Positions 34,889-44,257 of a stretch of DNA of 64,000 bases are shown piece by piece (the stretch's first letter is position 1; each line of letters starts with the position of its first letter). Below the pieces are notes generated by a model. The model made no database searches. It was not told the origin of the DNA and was given only the letters and a program-made list of their open reading frames with translations. The translations under genes and the position numbers were made by a program. This stretch comes from CAWJEL01 sp964647255. Lineage in GTDB: Bacteria > Chloroflexota > Anaerolineae > CG2-30-64-16. Location: NCBI GenBank assembly GCA_964647255.1, contig CAZYGI010000008.1, forward strand, positions 19,947 to 83,946, read 5' to 3'.

Positions 34889-36460
34889 ATGTCACCAACC
34901 TCTATCGCCCATCACATCAACCGCGTCGAAATGCGCGGGATCGTCAAACGGTTCCCCGGCGTCCTGGCCAACGATCACGTGGACCTGGAAATCAACGCGG
35001 GCGAAGTCCACGCGCTGTTGGGCGAGAACGGGGCTGGCAAGAGCACGCTGATGCGGCAGCTCTACGGCATGTACCCGCCCGACGAAGGCCAGATCCTGAT
35101 TGACGGCCAGCCGCAAGACTTCCGCTCACCGGCCGACGCGATCAAGGCCGGCATCGGCATGATTCACCAGCACTTCATGTTGGTGCCGACGCTGACCGTG
35201 GCCGAGAACGTCGCGCTGGGGCTGAAATCGTCGCGCGAACCACAGCTCGACCTGGACATAGTCTCGAAGCGCGTCACGGAGCTATCGAAGGCGTACGGCC
35301 TCAAGGTCTACCCGTCGGCCTATGTCTGGCAGCTCTCCGTCGGCGAACAGCAGCGCGTCGAGATCATCAAGGCGCTCTATCGCGGAGCCAGCCTGATCAT
35401 CCTGGATGAGCCAACGGCAGTCTTGACGCCGCAGGAAGTGTGCGACCTGTTTGTCATCCTGAAGAAGATGGTGAGTGAAGGCCACGCCCTGACTTTCATC
35501 TCGCACAAGCTGCACGAGGTGATGGAGATCAGCACGCGCATCACCGTGCTGCGCGACGGCAAGATGATCGGCACGCGGCCGGCGGCCGGTGTGACGCGCG
35601 ACGAGATGGTGAAGATGATGGTCGGCCGCGAGGTCAAGCCATTGGCGCCGCAGCCGCTCAACGCCGGCGCACCACGGCTCCAGATTCAAGGGTTACACGC
35701 GATGGGCGACCGCGGCACCGAAGCGCTGCAGGGTGTTGACCTGGAGCTACGCGCCGGCGAGATCGTAGGGCTGGCCGGGGTTTCGGGCAACGGGCAGCGC
35801 GAGCTGGCGCAGTGCATGTCGGGCCTGCGGACCGCCACCGCGGGCAGCATCCTGATGGAAGGCAAGGACATCGCCCACTTTTCGCTGCGCGAGCGGGTCG
35901 AGGCCGGCCTGGCCTACGTGCCCGAAGAACGCATGCGCGACGGCGCGATCCGGGACTTCTCCGTGCAGGAGAACGTTTTCCTGCACGATCACACCTCGCC
36001 GCAGTTCACGAACGGCATCTTCCTCAATTTCAAGGCGATGGCCGAGCACGCAGGCAAGCTGACCAAGCAGTTCGCGGTCAAAACGGCGAGCCTCGACACG
36101 CCCATCAAAAACCTTTCCGGCGGCAACATCCAGAAGGTGATCCTGGCGCGCGAGCTCTCCCGCAAACCGCACGTGTTGATCGCAGCCCAGCCGACCCGCG
36201 GGGTGGACATCGGCGCGACCGAGTACATCCACCAGCGGCTGATGGAACAGCGCGCCGCGGGCACCGCCATCCTGCTCATCTCCGAGGACCTGGATGAAAT
36301 CCGCGCCCTCTCCGACCGGATTGCGGTGATCTACGAAGGCAAGATCATGGGCATCGTCAATCGGGGCGAGGCCACCGTCGAGGAGATCGGCCTGATGATG
36401 GCCGGCATTCCCCGCGAGGGAGCTCAGGAAGGAGCGACAGGCCATGAGCCCTGCGCTTGA
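34889..36460 (+). CDS. BMP-type ABC transporter ATPase, duplicated (YufO/NupO-like)
   Basis: A 523-residue ATPase with two nucleotide-binding domains. The first has Walker A GENGAGKST and Walker B LIILDEPTAVLTP, with the signature region WQLSVGEQQRVEIIKAL. The second (~residues 265-510) has a degenerate Walker A (GVSGNGQRE), signature LSGGNIQKVILAREL, and a relaxed Walker B with VLIAAQPTRGVD. This asymmetric pattern is typical of nucleoside/sugar duplicated ATPases. It completes the importer with the genes at 31653-34793. The start codon 34889 has only a weak AAGGTG site. Confidence 0.93.
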   Translation: MSPTSIAHHINRVEMRGIVKRFPGVLANDHVDLEINAGEVHALLGENGAGKSTLMRQLYGMYPPDEGQILIDGQPQDFRSPADAIKAGIGMIHQHFMLVPTLTVAENVALGLKSSREPQLDLDIVSKRVTELSKAYGLKVYPSAYVWQLSVGEQQRVEIIKALYRGASLIILDEPTAVLTPQEVCDLFVILKKMVSEGHALTFISHKLHEVMEISTRITVLRDGKMIGTRPAAGVTRDEMVKMMVGREVKPLAPQPLNAGAPRLQIQGLHAMGDRGTEALQGVDLELRAGEIVGLAGVSGNGQRELAQCMSGLRTATAGSILMEGKDIAHFSLRERVEAGLAYVPEERMRDGAIRDFSVQENVFLHDHTSPQFTNGIFLNFKAMAEHAGKLTKQFAVKTASLDTPIKNLSGGNIQKVILARELSRKPHVLIAAQPTRGVDIGATEYIHQRLMEQRAAGTAILLISEDLDEIRALSDRIAVIYEGKIMGIVNRGEATVEEIGLMMAGIPREGAQEGATGHEPCA

Positions 36461-36764
36461 ACTTGAATTTGAGATGCGGAAACGCCTGACTGCCGCCGAG
36501 GTGCGGCCGATCCTGGATCAGCTCACTGCCTCGTTTCCGCACGACGCCTGCTCCACCTGCGAGTGCTTCCAGGGCTTCCTGGTGCAGCTCGCCCTTGACG
36601 GGGACGAGGGCGTCGGCGCCCTGATCGCTCCGCTGCGTGCGGCACGCAGCGCGATGCATGGCTGCCTGGGCTGCGATCCGTGCCCGCCCGGTGATCAGTA
36701 CGCCGCCTATCGCCGTGCTGATCCGAGGCCTGTGCCATCGGAACCCGGGGAGGCCGGCGTATGA
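36444..36764 (+). CDS. Small six-cysteine protein, unknown family
   Basis: A 106-residue protein that overlaps the ATPase end by 17 bases and the next gene start by 4, so it is firmly inside the operon. Cysteines are arranged C36-x2-C39-x-C41 and C74-x2-C77-x2-C80, followed by PPGDQYAAYR. Two clusters of three suggest a metal site (iron-sulfur or zinc), but I know no named family with this pattern. The N-terminus is helical (ELEFEMRKRLTAAEVRPILD). Its position between a purine-type importer and a DUF4922/YgfK pair hints at an electron-transfer or metallochaperone-like accessory role; this is inference. Confidence 0.7.
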   Translation: MSPALELEFEMRKRLTAAEVRPILDQLTASFPHDACSTCECFQGFLVQLALDGDEGVGALIAPLRAARSAMHGCLGCDPCPPGDQYAAYRRADPRPVPSEPGEAGV

Positions 36765-37912
36765 CGGAGGCTCCCATCAAACAAGTAAATGATAGTCTGC
36801 GTGAGGCATTTGCAGCCGTTCCGCTGCCGGCGTATGTCGCGCCAGGCGCGCGATCCCCGATGGGCCGGCACAACGACCGCATCTACGAGATGCAGCAAAC
36901 GCTCCTGCAGGCCGAGCTCGATCAGCTTGCTGCACGGGCCGGTCTGGCGGCTACGCTGCGCTCCCTCTACGATCAGCAGTGGGACATCGGATTCATCCAG
37001 GATGACCTGAGCCAGGTGGGCTACTTTCGCTATCGCGCGGCCAGCGGCGATGAGCGGTTCTTTATTGTGCAGTTCAACCCGCGCCGCGCCGAACGCTTCA
37101 AGGGCGCGGGACGCAAAACGCCGCCCGTCGGCTCCCAGGTCGTGGGGATCAACGACCCGTCCTGCTTCCTCTGCGCGGATAACATCCGATGGCAGCATCG
37201 CGGCGTGCAGTCCTACTACCGGTTTGCTGTCAACGGTCGCCCATACAACGCCTTGTGCAACCCCTTCCCGTTCATGCGCGCCCACTTGACCATCGCCGCC
37301 GGCGACCATATCCCCCAGGCGTTTCATAGCGCGGGGAACGAACAGGGGACGCGTGACAAGATCGAACGGATCGTGGCCGATCTGTACGGCGCCGTCGAGC
37401 AGCTCCCCACCTTTGTCGGCTTTTATAACGGGGCCGGCGCCGGCGCCAGCATCGAAAAACATCTGCACTACCATTTCTTCGAGCTCCCGGACGGCCATGG
37501 CATCTTCCCGCTGCAAAGCGCCGCGGCGATCACCGAGCGGAAGATGTCGGGCCCATCGTCTTGCCTGAAGATCGAGGATTATCCGCTTGCGGCCTATCGC
37601 GTGCGCGGCGACCGCGATGCAGCCGTGCAGCAGGTGGTGGACCTGGCAGCCGACTGGGATCGCCGGACCGGCGAAGCCGCCTCCGCAAACATCATCGCAC
37701 TCTGGGAGCAGGGCGCGGTCAACATGTACTTCATCCCGCGCAACCGGTTCTACACGCGTTCGCCTGGACTGGAGGGGATGGTCGCGGGGCTGGAAACGCT
37801 GGGCGAATTCATCCTCTGCACCGAAGACGAGCTGCGCGCCATTCGCGAACAGCGCGTCAACTATGACTATCTCTGGCGCATCCTGGAGGCGGTCCGCCCG
37901 CCGGAAGGATGA
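36761..37912 (+). CDS. DUF4922 / HIT-superfamily (GalT/Ap4A phosphorylase-like) protein
   Basis: A 383-residue protein. A zinc-type CFLCADN motif lies near residue 131 and the nucleotidyltransferase triad region KHLHYHFFELP near 233, the HxHxH pattern of GalT and Ap4A phosphorylases. The family (DUF4922) is usually annotated as hypothetical or as a nucleotidyl-transferase-like protein. Family catalysis would be phosphorolysis or uridylyl/adenylyl transfer on a nucleotide substrate. It starts by ATGA overlap with the six-cysteine gene and is followed, after a 185-base repeat-bearing gap, by ygfK. A nucleotide or nucleoside role fits the importer upstream. Confidence 0.72.
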   Translation: MTEAPIKQVNDSLREAFAAVPLPAYVAPGARSPMGRHNDRIYEMQQTLLQAELDQLAARAGLAATLRSLYDQQWDIGFIQDDLSQVGYFRYRAASGDERFFIVQFNPRRAERFKGAGRKTPPVGSQVVGINDPSCFLCADNIRWQHRGVQSYYRFAVNGRPYNALCNPFPFMRAHLTIAAGDHIPQAFHSAGNEQGTRDKIERIVADLYGAVEQLPTFVGFYNGAGAGASIEKHLHYHFFELPDGHGIFPLQSAAAITERKMSGPSSCLKIEDYPLAAYRVRGDRDAAVQQVVDLAADWDRRTGEAASANIIALWEQGAVNMYFIPRNRFYTRSPGLEGMVAGLETLGEFILCTEDELRAIREQRVNYDYLWRILEAVRPPEG

Positions 37913-37974
37913 ACCGGTGGATTTCTGACCCCAGCGGAGCACCCTGAGTGGAGCCGGGGGAGGGGCCGCGGCGT

Positions 37975-38023
37975 AGTCGAAGGGTGCGGAGCGGTCTTTG
38001 ATCCCAAGACGCATCCTTCGACT
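37975..38023. repeat. Inverted repeat between the DUF4922 gene and ygfK
   Basis: AGTCGAAGGGTGC (37975-37987) and GCATCCTTCGACT (38011-38023) are complementary with one mismatch, followed by GCTCAGGATGCTCGG near 38050-38070. It is a degenerate member of the GTCATTCTGAG/GCGAAG family. Confidence 0.55.
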
Positions 38024-38097
38024 GCGGGTCGCGCACGACGGCGGCCCTCCGCTCAGGATGCTCGGCGTATCTTCTTAGAACAGGAGCAACGCAGCTT

Positions 38098-41000
38098 ATG
38101 TCCGACGTCATGCGCATCCAGCCCTTTGCCACGCAACTCCGCCGCGTCCTCATGGAGTACGAGCGCAAAGATTCCATCTTCGACATCCACAAGTCGCTGT
38201 TTTACACGCCGCAGGCCGGCGCGCCGTTCGCGGTCGCGGGCTTCCGCGGCGCGGGCAAATTCCTGGCGACGCCAGTGGGGCCGTCCGCGGGGCCGCACAC
38301 GCAGCTCAGCCAGAACATCATCTCGGCGTGGCTGTGCGGCGGACGCTTTATCGAGCTGAAGACCGTCCAGATCATGGACGAGCTCGTCATCCCGCGGCCG
38401 TGCATTGACATGACCGACGAAGGGTACAACGTCGAGTGGTCGCAGGAGCTCAAACTGGAGCAGTCGGCGCACGAGTACGTCGTCGCCTGGGCCATCCTCC
38501 ACATCCTGCGCCGCGTGCTGGGCTGGGACGATCAGCCGTTCGGCACGATCTTCGACATGAGCATCGGCTACAACCTCGAGGGGATCAAGACGCCCCGCAT
38601 GACCAAGTTCCTGAACACAATGGCCGATGCCTCCGAGCTGCTCGCCCCGATCAAGGAGACGATCCGTCGAGAATTTCCGCAGTTCGCCGACGTCGAGATC
38701 CCGGCGCAGTTAACCGATAGCGTCACTCTCTCCACAATGCACGGCTGCCCGCCCGACGAGATCGAGCGCATCGCGCGCTACACTCTGGAGGACCGTGGGC
38801 TGCACACGATCGTCAAGATGAACCCCACCCTGCTGGGCAAAGAGCAGGTGCTGGACATCCTGAACAACAAGCTGGGCTTCGCTGAGATCGTCATCCCCGA
38901 CTCGGTGTTCGAGCACGACCTGAAGTACGCCAAAGCGGTCGAACTGATCACCGCGCTGAAGGGCGTGGCTGCGGAGCGAAACCTCACCTTCGGCGTCAAG
39001 CTGAGCAACACGCTCGCCATGCACAACCACACCCGGCGCATGCCGGGCGACGAGATGTACATGTCGGGCCGGGCGCTGTATCCGGTCACAATGAACCTGT
39101 TCAACAAGCTGCTGCACCAGTTCAACGGCGACCTGAACGTCTCCTACTCCGCAGGCGCGGACGCGGTGAACATCGCGGCCATCCTGTCGTGCGGCGCACT
39201 GCCCGTCACCGGCTGCTCCGATCTGCTGAAGCCGGGCGGCTACGCCCGCATGACGCAGTGGCTGGCGAACCTGGGCGCGGCGATGGCCGAGCGAGGCGCC
39301 GGCAGCCTGGCCGAACTGGCGAAGGACAAACTGGCGAACGTCGAGGCCGCGGCCGCCGATGCGCTGGTGAACCCGCGCTACAACAAACACCAGTCCCGCT
39401 TCGGCCTGCCGAAGGTGGCGTCCGGGTTGGGGCTGTGGGACTGCGTCGTCGCGCCGTGCATCGAGGCGTGCGCGGTGGAGCAGGATGTGCCGGAGTACGC
39501 GTGGCTGGTCGCCCAGGGCGAGTACGACCGGGCGCTGGAGGTGATCCTGGCCCGCAATCCGATGCCGGGCGTCACGGGCTACGTCTGCACCCACCTCTGC
39601 CAGACCAGGTGCACGCGCAACGATTACGAAGAAAGCGTCGCAATCCGGGCGCTGAAGCGCATCGCGGAGGAGCGCGGCCGCGCCGACTACGTCTCCAAGC
39701 AGAAGCCGCCGACCGGCCGCAAGGTCGCGATCATCGGCTCCGGGCCGTCGGGGCTGTCCGCGGCCGCGTACCTGGCGCTCAACGGCGTGCAGGCGACGAT
39801 CTTCGAGGCGAAGGATGCGCCGGGCGGCATGATGCGCGCGGTGCCGCCGTTCCGCCTGCCGTGGGAAATCATCCAGCGCGACATTAATCGGATCACGGCG
39901 CTGGGCGTCGAGATCAAGCTAGGCACCCGGATCACCGTGCCGCCGGAGGAACTCTTGAAGCAGGGCTTCGACGCGGTCTACCTGGCGAGCGGCTTCCAGC
40001 GCGACACACCGCTGCGCGTGCCGGGCGTCGAGGGGCCGGGCGTGATGCCCGCGCTGCACCTGCTCGACCGCTCGCGCCGCGGGGAAAGGGTGGATCTGGG
40101 CAGGAAAGCAGTGGTGATCGGCGGCGGCGACACCGCGATGGACGCCACGCGCACCTCGCAGCGCTTCACCGGCAACCCGGTCACCATCCTCTACCGCCGC
40201 ACGCGGCACGAGATGCCCGCGGCCGAAGAGGAGCTGGAGGGCGCGCTGGAGGAAGGCAACATCCTGGAAGAGTTGGTCGCGCCGGTGGAAATCCTCCGTG
40301 GTGACGACTTTAGTCGTCAAGGAACGGGCAAGGTCGTCGGCATCAAGGTGATCCGCTGCAAGCTGGGCGAGCCGGGGCCGGACGGCCGCCGCGCGCCGGT
40401 GGACATCCCCGGCAGCGAGTTCGTCATCCCGTGCGACTCGGTGATCGTGGCCGTGGGACAACTGCCCGAGCTGGCCTTCCTCGACGACAGCCAGGTCGCG
40501 CGGCACCGGGGCGGCGGCGTGCTGGTGGACGAAGCGACCCGCTGCGCCGGTCCCGAAGGGGTCTACGCGGGCGGCGACGTGGTGATCAAGCCGGAGAGCA
40601 TCATCGCGGCGTGCGCCGACGGCCGCGCGGCCGCCGAGGCAATCTGCGAGCACCTGTGCGTGCCGTTCAGCCAGCCGGCCAGCCGGCCCGCGGTGCTGTC
40701 CGAAGGCGACATCATCGAGCTCAAGGGCACCCGGACGCGCAAAATCCCGCAGATGAAGCCGGCCATGCTGCCGGTGGTGGAGCGCGGCGGCTTCGACCTG
40801 ATTGATGCGACCCTGACCGAAGCGGAAGCGCGCATCGAGGGGCTGCGCTGCGTGCAGTGCACCACCTTCTGCGACAAGTGCGTCGAAGTGTGCCCGAACC
40901 GGGCGAATTACACCTTCCAGATGGAGCCGGTCGAGTGGGTGCTGCCGGTGTTGGCACCGTGCGACTGCGGGCTCAGCGTCGCGGGCTCGGAGGCGTTCAA

Positions 41001-41400
41001 GATCAGCCAGAACCGGCAGATCCTGCACGTGGACGACTTCTGCAACGAGTGCGATGACTGCCAGACCTTCTGCGTGCACCACGGCAAGCCGTACGCGGAC
41101 AAGCCGCGGCTCTTCATCGACGCGGACGGTTTCGCGGCCGAGCGGAGCAACGCGTTCCACATCGCCGGAGACACCATCCGGCGCCGCGAGGACGGCCGGG
41201 AGTGCAGCCTGACGCTGGCGAACGGGACGCTCACCTACGAGGACGCGCTGGTCCGGGTGGACCTGACGCGCGACTGGCAGGTGGTGGAGATGGCCGCAAA
41301 GGAAGCGTTCGAAGGGGCGCTCTCGCTGAAATCCGCCGCCGAGATGGCGGTGCTGTACGAAGGAGTCAAGCGGTCGCTGCCGTTCCTGGTAGAGGTTTGA
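38098..41400 (+). CDS. ygfK: YgfK-type oxidoreductase (putative selenate reductase / SDMH-associated)
   Basis: A 1,100-residue iron-sulfur flavoprotein. The N-terminus (~1-430) is a dihydroorotate-dehydrogenase-like barrel (AGADAVNIAAILSCGALPVT). A GltD-type cysteine domain (~455-530) has CIEACAVEQDVPEYAW and CTHLCQTRCTRND. The FAD fold begins AIIGSGPSGLSAAAYL (~543) and the NAD(P) fold AVVIGGGDTAMDATRTS (~670). C-terminal ferredoxin-like cysteines are CVQCTTFCDKCVEVCP (~918) and CNECDDCQTFC (~981). YgfK is a standard companion of selenium-dependent molybdenum hydroxylases and probably passes electrons between the hydroxylase and NAD(P). A copy of a dispersed palindrome (40302-40319) is in frame inside it. 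An AGGAG site lies 13 bases before the ATG. Confidence 0.92.
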   Translation: MSDVMRIQPFATQLRRVLMEYERKDSIFDIHKSLFYTPQAGAPFAVAGFRGAGKFLATPVGPSAGPHTQLSQNIISAWLCGGRFIELKTVQIMDELVIPRPCIDMTDEGYNVEWSQELKLEQSAHEYVVAWAILHILRRVLGWDDQPFGTIFDMSIGYNLEGIKTPRMTKFLNTMADASELLAPIKETIRREFPQFADVEIPAQLTDSVTLSTMHGCPPDEIERIARYTLEDRGLHTIVKMNPTLLGKEQVLDILNNKLGFAEIVIPDSVFEHDLKYAKAVELITALKGVAAERNLTFGVKLSNTLAMHNHTRRMPGDEMYMSGRALYPVTMNLFNKLLHQFNGDLNVSYSAGADAVNIAAILSCGALPVTGCSDLLKPGGYARMTQWLANLGAAMAERGAGSLAELAKDKLANVEAAAADALVNPRYNKHQSRFGLPKVASGLGLWDCVVAPCIEACAVEQDVPEYAWLVAQGEYDRALEVILARNPMPGVTGYVCTHLCQTRCTRNDYEESVAIRALKRIAEERGRADYVSKQKPPTGRKVAIIGSGPSGLSAAAYLALNGVQATIFEAKDAPGGMMRAVPPFRLPWEIIQRDINRITALGVEIKLGTRITVPPEELLKQGFDAVYLASGFQRDTPLRVPGVEGPGVMPALHLLDRSRRGERVDLGRKAVVIGGGDTAMDATRTSQRFTGNPVTILYRRTRHEMPAAEEELEGALEEGNILEELVAPVEILRGDDFSRQGTGKVVGIKVIRCKLGEPGPDGRRAPVDIPGSEFVIPCDSVIVAVGQLPELAFLDDSQVARHRGGGVLVDEATRCAGPEGVYAGGDVVIKPESIIAACADGRAAAEAICEHLCVPFSQPASRPAVLSEGDIIELKGTRTRKIPQMKPAMLPVVERGGFDLIDATLTEAEARIEGLRCVQCTTFCDKCVEVCPNRANYTFQMEPVEWVLPVLAPCDCGLSVAGSEAFKISQNRQILHVDDFCNECDDCQTFCVHHGKPYADKPRLFIDADGFAAERSNAFHIAGDTIRRREDGRECSLTLANGTLTYEDALVRVDLTRDWQVVEMAAKEAFEGALSLKSAAEMAVLYEGVKRSLPFLVEV
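40302..40319. repeat. TGACGACTTTAGTCGTCA palindrome, in frame in ygfK
   Basis: TGACGAC-tttA-GTCGTCA resembles the arms of the intergenic palindrome at 48376-48440 (CGACTTCAGTCG). It is translated as part of LRGDDFSRQGTGK, a loop in the NAD-binding half where related GltD-type proteins are shorter. Confidence 0.5.
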
Positions 41401-41415
41401 GCACAAGTAGGCTCC

Positions 41416-41463
41416 AAAAAGGGGACGTTCTGAACGGTTAAGCCGTTCAGAACGTCCCTTTTT
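41416..41463 (+). terminator. Intrinsic terminator after ygfK
   Basis: GGGACGTTCTGAACGG (41422-41437), 5-base loop, exact complement (41443-41458), then TTTTT; an A-run upstream makes it bidirectional. It ends the plus-strand operon. Confidence 0.85.
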
Positions 41464-41788
41464 AGATTCTGTCATTCTGAGTGCTGCCAAGTCGCGCGGC
41501 GGCTTGCGGGTAGGCAAAGAAGGTCACTTTTGTCATGCTGAGCGGGTTTACGGCCCAGGATCAGGTGCGGCGAAACCTCAGCGAAGCATCTCATGGTGGT
41601 ACTTCATGAGCAGCAGGCTGACGAGTCAACCTGCGGTGCGGCAAGTCATTAGCGAAGAATCTGCACCCCACGTAACGAGATTCTTCGCTAACCATCGCTC
41701 TACGACGGCGTTCTCTGGACCACCCGCTCACGGCTTTGCCGTGATAATCGTGGCTTGATGAATCTTGTTTGCCTAAAACGTATTGCCT
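41464..41788. repeat. Repeat-filled gap between convergent operons
   Basis: No gene seen. It holds at least four pieces of the dispersed family: GTCATTCTGAG (41471), GTCATGCTGAGCGGG (41532), an AGCGAAGAATCT / AGATTCTTCGCT inverted repeat (arms 41649-41662 and 41678-41691), and a CACGGC-ttt-GCCGTG hairpin (41729-41743). The arrangement parallels 20135-20215. Confidence 0.65.
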
Positions 41789-42826
41789 TTAGATTCCCTC
41801 CTTGAGCTGTTCGAACATCTCCCCCGGCGCGAGACCCAACCTCCCCGCGATCTCCCGCTCCAATCCCTTCGCCTCGGCGCGATACCGCTCCAGGTTGGCC
41901 GCGAGCTCGGGGCGACGGGCGATCAGCGCGTCCATCCGCTCATCCACCGTGGCCAGCCGCCCGCCGTCCGCGAGCCGGTCGGCGTAGCAGACCAGCCGCT
42001 CCTCCCACGTCTCGGGCCGGTGCACCGGATCGAGCAGCGCCCAGACCGCGTGCCGCTCGGCGATGCGCGCCAGGTCAGCAAAACCGCGAGCGCGCAGCAG
42101 CTCGCCCGCCGCAAGATTATGCGGCGCGCCGGTCGCCCGCGCGCTGACCTTCGCCAGGTCGTGCAGCAGGCCGCCTCGGTGCGCCAGCAGCGGATCGACC
42201 GGCTCGCCCGCCGCGGCCAGCCTTTCGGCCAGACGGAAGGCGACGGCCGCGACCAGTTTGACATGCCGGACCAACCCCGGAGACGCGCCCTGCTCGGCCA
42301 GCCATGCCAGACAGATCGGCATGTCTGGTAGACGCAGGTTCGCTACCGCTGTGGGCAGCGCCGCCATCTCAGCTATATCGGCATCATAGGCAGGATGCGG
42401 CTCGGGGCAGGGCGTGTGCGCCGGGTTATACCAGATCGCCCGGAGCCCGGCCGCGGCTGCGCCGGCCACATCGTTGGCGTAGTCGTCTCCGATCATGGCC
42501 GCTTCGTCCGCGGCGCACGCCATGCGTTCCAGCACTGCCCGGAAGAAGGCCGCGTCCGGCTTGCGCGCAGCCAGCTCCCGGAAAGTGAGCACCGCGACGA
42601 AGGCGCCGTCCAGCCCCACGCGGCGCAGCGCGTCGCGCACCAGGGCCGCGCCGGAATCGGCCGCGTTGGTCGCCAGCGCCAGCCGGTAACGGCCGGCCAG
42701 CGCCGCCAGCGCCACCTCAACGCCCGGCGCCGCCGCCACCTCCGGCCAGCGGGCCATCGGACCGGCGTACTGGGGGAAGACGCGCATCACCGTGTCGCCC
42801 CAGTCGAAGATCAAGACTCGCAGCAT
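41789..42826 (-). CDS. HAD hydrolase fused to HD-domain phosphohydrolase
   Basis: A 345-residue fusion. The N-terminal HAD part (~1-165) starts LRVLIFDWGDTVMRVFPQYA, a HAD nucleophile motif with the FDWGDT spacing rather than FDxDGT. Lysine and acidic motifs follow in ELAARKPDAAFF and MIGDDYANDVAGA. The C-terminal part (~180-345) has an HD metal motif (HRGGLLHDLAKVSA) with a preceding histidine in VRHVKLVAAVAFRL. Both are metal-dependent phosphatase or phosphodiesterase folds. Substrate unknown; nucleotide dephosphorylation would suit the pyrimidine/purine setting. Start taken at 42826 (MLRVLIFDW), with a weak GGGT site. It is the last gene of the minus-strand run. Confidence 0.8.
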   Translation of the reverse strand: MLRVLIFDWGDTVMRVFPQYAGPMARWPEVAAAPGVEVALAALAGRYRLALATNAADSGAALVRDALRRVGLDGAFVAVLTFRELAARKPDAAFFRAVLERMACAADEAAMIGDDYANDVAGAAAAGLRAIWYNPAHTPCPEPHPAYDADIAEMAALPTAVANLRLPDMPICLAWLAEQGASPGLVRHVKLVAAVAFRLAERLAAAGEPVDPLLAHRGGLLHDLAKVSARATGAPHNLAAGELLRARGFADLARIAERHAVWALLDPVHRPETWEERLVCYADRLADGGRLATVDERMDALIARRPELAANLERYRAEAKGLEREIAGRLGLAPGEMFEQLKEGI

Positions 42827-42904
42827 AACAGACCCGGAGGCAGGACGCTGATGACGCAAATCAAAGATAAAGTGTGGGAATCAGGTCTATCAGGTGCATC
42901 TGCG

Positions 42905-44257
42905 TCATCTGCGTTCTAGTGCGGGCTGCGTCGGCAAGAAGCGGCCCTGGCCTGCCGGCGCGACGACCTCGCCGTCCTGCAGCACCGGCTTGCCGCGCTG
43001 GAACGACCGCTCCGGCCAGCCCAACACCGTGCGCCCTTCGTAGAGCGTGTAACCCACCTTCGAATGCTGGTTCTTCGCACGGATGGTGAACTGCCGCGCC
43101 GGATCGAACACCACCAGGTCGGCATCGGCGCCGGGTGCAATCGTGCCCTTGCGTGGGTAAAGCCCAAAGATACGCGCCGGGTTCTCACTGAGCACCTGCA
43201 CCAACCGCACCGCACTGAGATGCCCGGCGTTGACCCCCCCGTCATAGGTGACCGGCAGCAGCGTCTCGATCTGCGGCGAGCCGAAACCCTGGGCCAGGAA
43301 GTCGCCATGCACGTCCTTTGACTTCGGTGCATGATCCGAGGCCACCACCTGGAGCGTGTCGTCGGCCAGAGCATCCCACAGCGCAGCCGAATCGGCCGCC
43401 GTGCGGATGGGCGGGCCGATCTTCGCCAGCGCGCCGCGGGCCTCCAGAATCTCCTGCGTCAGGTTGAGATACTGCGGGCACGTCTCGCCATAGACGGTCA
43501 GCCCGTCCGCCCGCGCGTCACGCAGATGCCGGAGCACGCGGCTCGTGGTCACGTGCGGGATGTAGAGCGGGCAACCCACCGTCTCGGCCAGCCGGATGGC
43601 GCGGAAGACGCCTTCCTCCTCCAGCGCGGGTGGCCGGGATGCGTTGAAGAACCTCGCGGACGCGTTCGGGCCTTTGAGGTATTTGTCCTCCAGATAATCA
43701 ATGGCGCCGCCGTTCTCGCAGTGCACCATCGCCATCCCGCCCCGCTCGGCCAGGATGTCCATCGCCTTGATGAGCTGGTAGTCATCGGTGTACCAGCCCT
43801 GCTTGAGGTAAGTCAGGAAGAACTTGAAGGTGCGGACGCCCAGCGCCATCACCGCCGGGATCTCCGGAACCTGCCTGGGCGCCTCAAACATGCCCCCGTG
43901 CAGGCCGAAGTCAAGCAGAGAGCGCCGCGTGGCGTCGGCCAGCATCTCCTCGACCTTTCCCAGCAGGCTCTCGCCGGTGCGGCCGTAGGCGAAGTGCAGC
44001 AAGGTGGTTGTGCCGCCGTAAGCCGCGACGCGCGAGCTGTGCTCCACGTCGTCCAGGTAAACCGGGTGAACATGCACGTCAATGATGCCGGGAAACACAT
44101 ACTTTCCCGCAACGTCAATCACCTGGCGGGCGCCTTCGCGCGGCAGGTCAGCGCCCACCGCGGCGATCGTCTCGCCCTGCACGGCCACGTCCGCGCGGCG
44201 CATGCCCGCGCCGGTGACGACGGTGCCGTTGATCAAGAGCAAATCAACTTCATTCAT
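42905..44257 (-). CDS. hydA: Dihydropyrimidinase / D-hydantoinase
   Basis: A 450-residue cyclic amidohydrolase that opens dihydropyrimidine or hydantoin rings. The full metal set is present: H62 and H64 (DVHVHP), the lysine to be carbamylated K145 (TFKFFLTY), H179 (MVHCENG), H235 (IPHVTT) and D308 (SDHAP). Length is normal for the family. A strong ribosome site (AAGGAGAGGG) precedes the ATG at 44257. In selenium-dependent molybdenum hydroxylase clusters a dihydropyrimidinase often accompanies ygfK, ssnA and xdh genes, which fits ygfK about 1.5 kb away. Exact ring substrate not decidable. Confidence 0.92.
   Translation of the reverse strand: MNEVDLLLINGTVVTGAGMRRADVAVQGETIAAVGADLPREGARQVIDVAGKYVFPGIIDVHVHPVYLDDVEHSSRVAAYGGTTTLLHFAYGRTGESLLGKVEEMLADATRRSLLDFGLHGGMFEAPRQVPEIPAVMALGVRTFKFFLTYLKQGWYTDDYQLIKAMDILAERGGMAMVHCENGGAIDYLEDKYLKGPNASARFFNASRPPALEEEGVFRAIRLAETVGCPLYIPHVTTSRVLRHLRDARADGLTVYGETCPQYLNLTQEILEARGALAKIGPPIRTAADSAALWDALADDTLQVVASDHAPKSKDVHGDFLAQGFGSPQIETLLPVTYDGGVNAGHLSAVRLVQVLSENPARIFGLYPRKGTIAPGADADLVVFDPARQFTIRAKNQHSKVGYTLYEGRTVLGWPERSFQRGKPVLQDGEVVAPAGQGRFLPTQPALERR

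Noticed and set aside
39919..41517. 532-codon minus-strand frame opposite ygfK
   Set aside because: It is antisense to conserved iron-sulfur and NAD-binding segments of YgfK and has no recognisable domain.
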